Shown: positions 60,864 through 64,000 of the stretch, piece by piece
How the letters are laid out: each line of letters starts with the position of its first letter
Position numbering within the stretch: position 1 is the first letter of the stretch
Assembly (NCBI GenBank): GCA_902570055.1
Contig: CACFWQ010000003.1
Span: 1-64,000, forward strand
Length of the DNA: 64,000 nucleotides
Direction: 5' to 3'
DNA from: an uncultured Pelagibacteraceae bacterium
GTDB taxonomy: Bacteria; Pseudomonadota; Alphaproteobacteria; Pelagibacterales; Pelagibacteraceae
Notes under the pieces: model-generated
Databases searched by the model: none
Seen by the model: only the letters and a program-made list of their open reading frames with translations
What the model was told of the DNA's origin: nothing
Translations under genes and position numbers: made by a program

Positions 60864-62942
60864 TTAAATTTTATTTGTAATTTTTAGTACAAATGCATAA
60901 TCGAGAGCAACCTCTTCAATTGCACCGTCCCTTCCAGATTTTCCACCATGCCCTGCATTCATTTCAGTTTTTAATAAAAGTAAATTATTATCAGTTTTGT
61001 AATCTCTTAATTTCGCAGTAAATTTTGCAGGCTCATCAAATAAAACCCTATTGTCACTCAAACTAGTTGTAATTAAAATATGTGGATAGTCCATTTTTTT
61101 AATATTATTATATGGAGAATAAGAAAATATGTATTCAAAGTGCTCTTTTTTCTCTTTAGCATTACCAAATTCATCAAACTCACCAACCGTTAAAGGCAAT
61201 GAATGATCGAGGTTTGTTGTAAGAGAGTCAACAAAAGGTACTGCCATTATTATTCCAAGAAACAAACCAGGAGCTTGATTAACTACTGCTCCCATTAATA
61301 ATCCACCAGCAGATCCTCCCATACCTATTATCTTTCCTTTGGATGTATATTTTTTTTTAATTAAGTATTTTGCAACAGCAATATAGTCTTCAAAGGTATT
61401 TTTTTTGTTAAGAAGTTTTCCTTCTTTCCACCATTTCATTCCTCTTTCCATTCCACCTCTAATATGAGCAGTAACCCATATTATATCTCTATTAATTAGA
61501 CTTAGTTTTGTAGAAGAGAATCCAGGCGATATAGAATTTCCATACGATCCATAACCATACAGCAATAAATTAGCCGAACCATCATTAACTTTAGTTTTTT
61601 TATGTCTAGTTATTGTAATTGGAACCATTCTTCCATCATGTGAAGGACATTCAAGTCTTTCCACGATGTAATCATTTGGATCATGGCCTGAAGGAATTTC
61701 CTGTTCTTTAACCAAATTTTTTTCTTTTGTTTTGAGGTTATAAAGATAAATTCTTCCCTGAGTTTTAGGGGATGAATAGTTTAGATGGATAAAATCAGTA
61801 TTTTTATCTCTTTGTTTTAATGAAATTCCCGGATCAATTACTTTTTCGTCTGTAAATTTAATTTCTTCTTCAATATTTGTTTTAACATTTTTAACATAAA
61901 TTTTTCCAAGTGCGTTTGAAACTTCTGATCTTAAAATCCAGTCATTTAAAAAAGTTAATCCTCCAATTAGAACTTCATTTTTTGCAGAAATATAGGACTC
62001 CCATTTTTGATTTGATATGTTTTTACACCTATCAATTTTAAAATCTTCAGCATTTTCATTTGTATGATTGTAAAAATAATTATTCCAAGAATCTATAGAA
62101 TAAATAATTCCTTTTTTTCTTTTTTTAATTAATTTTGGTTTAGGATTTTCTTCCTTAATATCAAAGTAATATTGTTCAGATGTATTATGGTCAGAAGTTG
62201 TAATAAAAAAATATTTTTCATCTGAACTTAAACTAATGCTTACAGTAAAAGCTTCACTTTTTTCTTCAAAAATTAATTCATCATTTTTTAAAGATGTGCC
62301 TATTTTATGTCTAAGTATTTTTCGAGGTCTATGGAACTCGTCTAATTTTGAATAAAAAATATATTTATCATCCAGGCTGAAGGTAATACTTCCAGAAGTA
62401 TCTTTAATTTTTTCAGTAATTAGCTTGTTTGATGAAATTTCCCTTATATAAATAGTATAATATTCAGAACCCTTCAAATCCAAAGAATAACCCAAATATT
62501 TGTCACTCCAACCAACTTCTAAATCACCAACTCCAAAATATTTAGTATTAAGTTTTTTTTTTTCTTTGTTACCATTCCAAATTTCTTCAATATTATTTGT
62601 TCCTATTTTCTTTCTTAATTTGATCGAATAATTACCTTCCACTGTTGTTTTTGTCCAATACTCATATGACTTATCTTTGTAAGGCAGTGATTCATCATCA
62701 AGTTTTATTCTTCCTTTGATTTCATCAAATAAACTTTTTTGAGTATCTTTTGTATTTTTTAAATAATATTCTGCATGTGTATTTTCTTCATCTAAATATT
62801 TTCTGACTTTTGGAAGTAATTTTGAGCTATCTTTTAATACCTCAAGAATATTTTCTTGGTGTATCCAGCTGTAGTTATCTTCCCAGGTTGTATTGTGACA
62901 AGATTTTAATTCTGGTTTTTTCTCTAGCTGTGGTATTTTCAT
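60864..62942 (-). CDS. ptrB: oligopeptidase B (prolyl oligopeptidase family, S9)
   Basis: A 692-residue serine peptidase that cuts small peptides, usually after basic residues. An N-terminal beta-propeller (about residues 70-400) precedes the alpha/beta hydrolase domain with LLLYGYGSYGNS, ITAHIRGG-like WVTAHIRGGMERGMKWW, the nucleophile in GMGGSAGGLLMGAVVNQ (about residue 535) and the histidine in EMNAGHGGKSGR near the end. MAVPFVDSLTTN is oligopeptidase B-like. No signal peptide is present, so it is cytosolic. It is 18 nt from the divergent J-domain gene. Confidence 0.92.
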   Translation of the reverse strand: MKIPQLEKKPELKSCHNTTWEDNYSWIHQENILEVLKDSSKLLPKVRKYLDEENTHAEYYLKNTKDTQKSLFDEIKGRIKLDDESLPYKDKSYEYWTKTTVEGNYSIKLRKKIGTNNIEEIWNGNKEKKKLNTKYFGVGDLEVGWSDKYLGYSLDLKGSEYYTIYIREISSNKLITEKIKDTSGSITFSLDDKYIFYSKLDEFHRPRKILRHKIGTSLKNDELIFEEKSEAFTVSISLSSDEKYFFITTSDHNTSEQYYFDIKEENPKPKLIKKRKKGIIYSIDSWNNYFYNHTNENAEDFKIDRCKNISNQKWESYISAKNEVLIGGLTFLNDWILRSEVSNALGKIYVKNVKTNIEEEIKFTDEKVIDPGISLKQRDKNTDFIHLNYSSPKTQGRIYLYNLKTKEKNLVKEQEIPSGHDPNDYIVERLECPSHDGRMVPITITRHKKTKVNDGSANLLLYGYGSYGNSISPGFSSTKLSLINRDIIWVTAHIRGGMERGMKWWKEGKLLNKKNTFEDYIAVAKYLIKKKYTSKGKIIGMGGSAGGLLMGAVVNQAPGLFLGIIMAVPFVDSLTTNLDHSLPLTVGEFDEFGNAKEKKEHFEYIFSYSPYNNIKKMDYPHILITTSLSDNRVLFDEPAKFTAKLRDYKTDNNLLLLKTEMNAGHGGKSGRDGAIEEVALDYAFVLKITNKI

Positions 62943-62961
62943 AATTATAATAAATTAATAC

Positions 62962-63471
62962 ATGAATATTTTTTTCATAACACTTATTATTTTTGTCATA
63001 GTATATTTTTTGCTTAATTGGTTTGTAAAAACATCAAGTAAAAAAATTTCAAAAGGAATCAGATTGATAACAATAGTTTTATCAGTAATTTTAGCATTTA
63101 TTATGGTATATGCTGGGAGATTTCTGTTTTCTTTGCCGTTTATTCTTATGATATTACCATTGATAAAAACAAAAGCAGGTCTATCTTTATTTCAGATTTT
63201 TAGAATTTGGAGCTTGCTTAGATTATTAAAAAATTCTGGGAGATTTAATTTTAATAGTCCAAACCAAAATTTTAATACTCAAAATATTTCAATTGAAGAA
63301 GCATATAAAATATTAAATTTAGATCCTAAGAAAAAATATACAAAAGATGAAGTGTTAAATTCTTATAAAAGAATAATGAAAAAAATACATCCAGATGTTA
63401 GCCCAGAACTTAGCCGTCTTGCTTCAATAGTTAATGAAGCTAAAGAAATTGTCTTAAACAATTTAAATTAG
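62962..63471 (+). CDS. membrane-anchored J-domain protein (DjlA/Tim14-like)
   Basis: The 169-residue protein has two or three N-terminal membrane helices (about residues 1-20, 33-60) followed by a C-terminal J domain (ISIEEAYKILNLDPKKKYTKDEV... YKRIMKKIHPDVSPE). The HPD tripeptide that stimulates Hsp70 ATPase is intact (about residue 136). The layout, membrane anchor first and J domain last, resembles mitochondrial Tim14/Pam18 and its alphaproteobacterial relatives. The client is unknown. It overlaps the convergent glycosyltransferase gene by 4 bp. Confidence 0.85.
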   Translation: MNIFFITLIIFVIVYFLLNWFVKTSSKKISKGIRLITIVLSVILAFIMVYAGRFLFSLPFILMILPLIKTKAGLSLFQIFRIWSLLRLLKNSGRFNFNSPNQNFNTQNISIEEAYKILNLDPKKKYTKDEVLNSYKRIMKKIHPDVSPELSRLASIVNEAKEIVLNNLN

Positions 63472-64000
63472 CTCAATATAATATTAAACTGTTCAAAAAT
63501 TTTTTTAGGATTTATTTTATCCTTACCAAGTGTATTATGTGTCACCGTTTCTTCTCCATCTGGAATAATGGGAAACATTTTTGGACTATAATTTCCATAC
63601 AGCAAAGGAGTGTCCGACATAAGTACAATTGTTGGAATTCCTATTGCTGCAGACAAATGACTAAAACTTGAGTCATTACATATTGATATACTGCAGTTTT
63701 TTATTATAGGCAAAGTATTTTTTAAATTTAAATCATCAAGTGTGGTACATTGTTTATTAAATTTGGATTGCAATATTTCATTTAAAATTTTTTGCTCTTC
63801 ATTATTTTTTCCAGTTGCAAGAAAAAATCTGCAATTATTCTTTTTTTCTGCAACTAAATTCATAAACTGTAAAAATATTTTTGAAGGTATTCTTTTTGTT
63901 GGTCCCGAACCACCAATTCCTAGCAAAATATTTATTTGATCTTTTTTAATGTTAAAATTTTTTATTGAATTTTCTACTTCTTGTTGGTCCAATTCAATTT
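63468..64000 (-). CDS. glycosyltransferase family 9 (heptosyltransferase-like), 5' part cut by window
   Basis: The frame stays open to the window edge, so the N-terminal half of the gene is missing; the TTG at 63992 is not its start. The visible C-terminal domain has LLGIGGSGPTKRIPSKIF (nucleotide-sugar region), then CSISICNDSSFSHLSAAIGIPTIVLMSD, which is the GT9 motif for ADP-heptose:LPS heptosyltransferases. It probably adds a sugar to the lipopolysaccharide core or another surface glycan. The exact sugar is not clear from this part. Confidence 0.83.
   Translation of the reverse strand, partial: IELDQQEVENSIKNFNIKKDQINILLGIGGSGPTKRIPSKIFLQFMNLVAEKKNNCRFFLATGKNNEEQKILNEILQSKFNKQCTTLDDLNLKNTLPIIKNCSISICNDSSFSHLSAAIGIPTIVLMSDTPLLYGNYSPKMFPIIPDGEETVTHNTLGKDKINPKKIFEQFNIILS

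Overview
The window looks like a free-living alphaproteobacterium of the SAR11 clade (Pelagibacterales). It is very AT-rich (roughly 70% by eye). Genes are packed with overlaps of a few bases, and the longest gene-free stretch is only 197 bp (13220-13416), so there is no gap over 300 bp to explain. Many protein families and gene orders are alphaproteobacterial: rplU-rpmA-obgE-proB-proA-nadD-rsfS-ctpA-rppH, metX-metW opposite hisC-tyrA, ChvI/ChvG, RegA, class I lysyl-tRNA synthetase, a DUF1476 F1-ATPase inhibitor and a SAM-II riboswitch. I see no insertion sequence, prophage, integrase, CRISPR array, tRNA or rRNA.

Layout. 1-4141 (+) is the end of the F1 ATP synthase operon (atpA partial, atpG, atpD, atpC). 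4138-13219 (-) is a long co-directional run: metX, metW and gloB, then a new promoter and rplU through rppH. metX is preceded by its own promoter and a SAM-II riboswitch. 13417-15392 (+) is hisC-tyrA. 15393-20476 (-) holds a TPR-sulfotransferase, an SH3-NlpC/P60 hydrolase, an AmpG-like permease and TrkH. 20553-25372 carries lysS, pyrD, a TauE-like exporter with a tiny membrane protein, rpmB and a YhhQ-type transporter. 25382-28486 (-) is a three-gene polyamine operon. 28610-40673 carries regA, bioY, an orphan ABC ATPase, polA, chvI-chvG, ahcY, tsaE-amgK-murU, gpmA, a VanZ-like protein and the F1 inhibitor. 40636-48582 has a nuclease, a lytic transglycosylase-like lipoprotein, an RND efflux pair with a sulfurtransferase and MsrA, a DMT transporter and an AlkA-like glycosylase.

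48593-59781 is the main accessory block. Two divergent operons around a 67-bp control region encode a nearly complete route from guanine or xanthine to glyoxylate and urea: guanine deaminase, XdhA/XdhB, PuuD, UraH, UraD, PuuE, allantoicase and ureidoglycolate lyase. A purine phosphoribosyltransferase and an NCS2 purine permease complete the import and salvage side. 59942 to the end holds a small lipoprotein, an Hsp20 gene with a sigma-32-like promoter and a ROSE-like RNA thermometer candidate, an oligopeptidase B, a membrane J-domain protein and a truncated glycosyltransferase family 9 gene.

The most notable items are: the purine-to-glyoxylate block with a PuuD that lacks the usual cytochrome c domain; a palindrome placed between its two operons; the heat-controlled leader of hsp20; the inverted-repeat leader of the purine permease; and the decarboxylase/DHS-like/agmatinase operon, which fits homospermidine synthesis through guanidino intermediates. 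All functions are assigned from sequence motifs and context; no database search or folding program was run.
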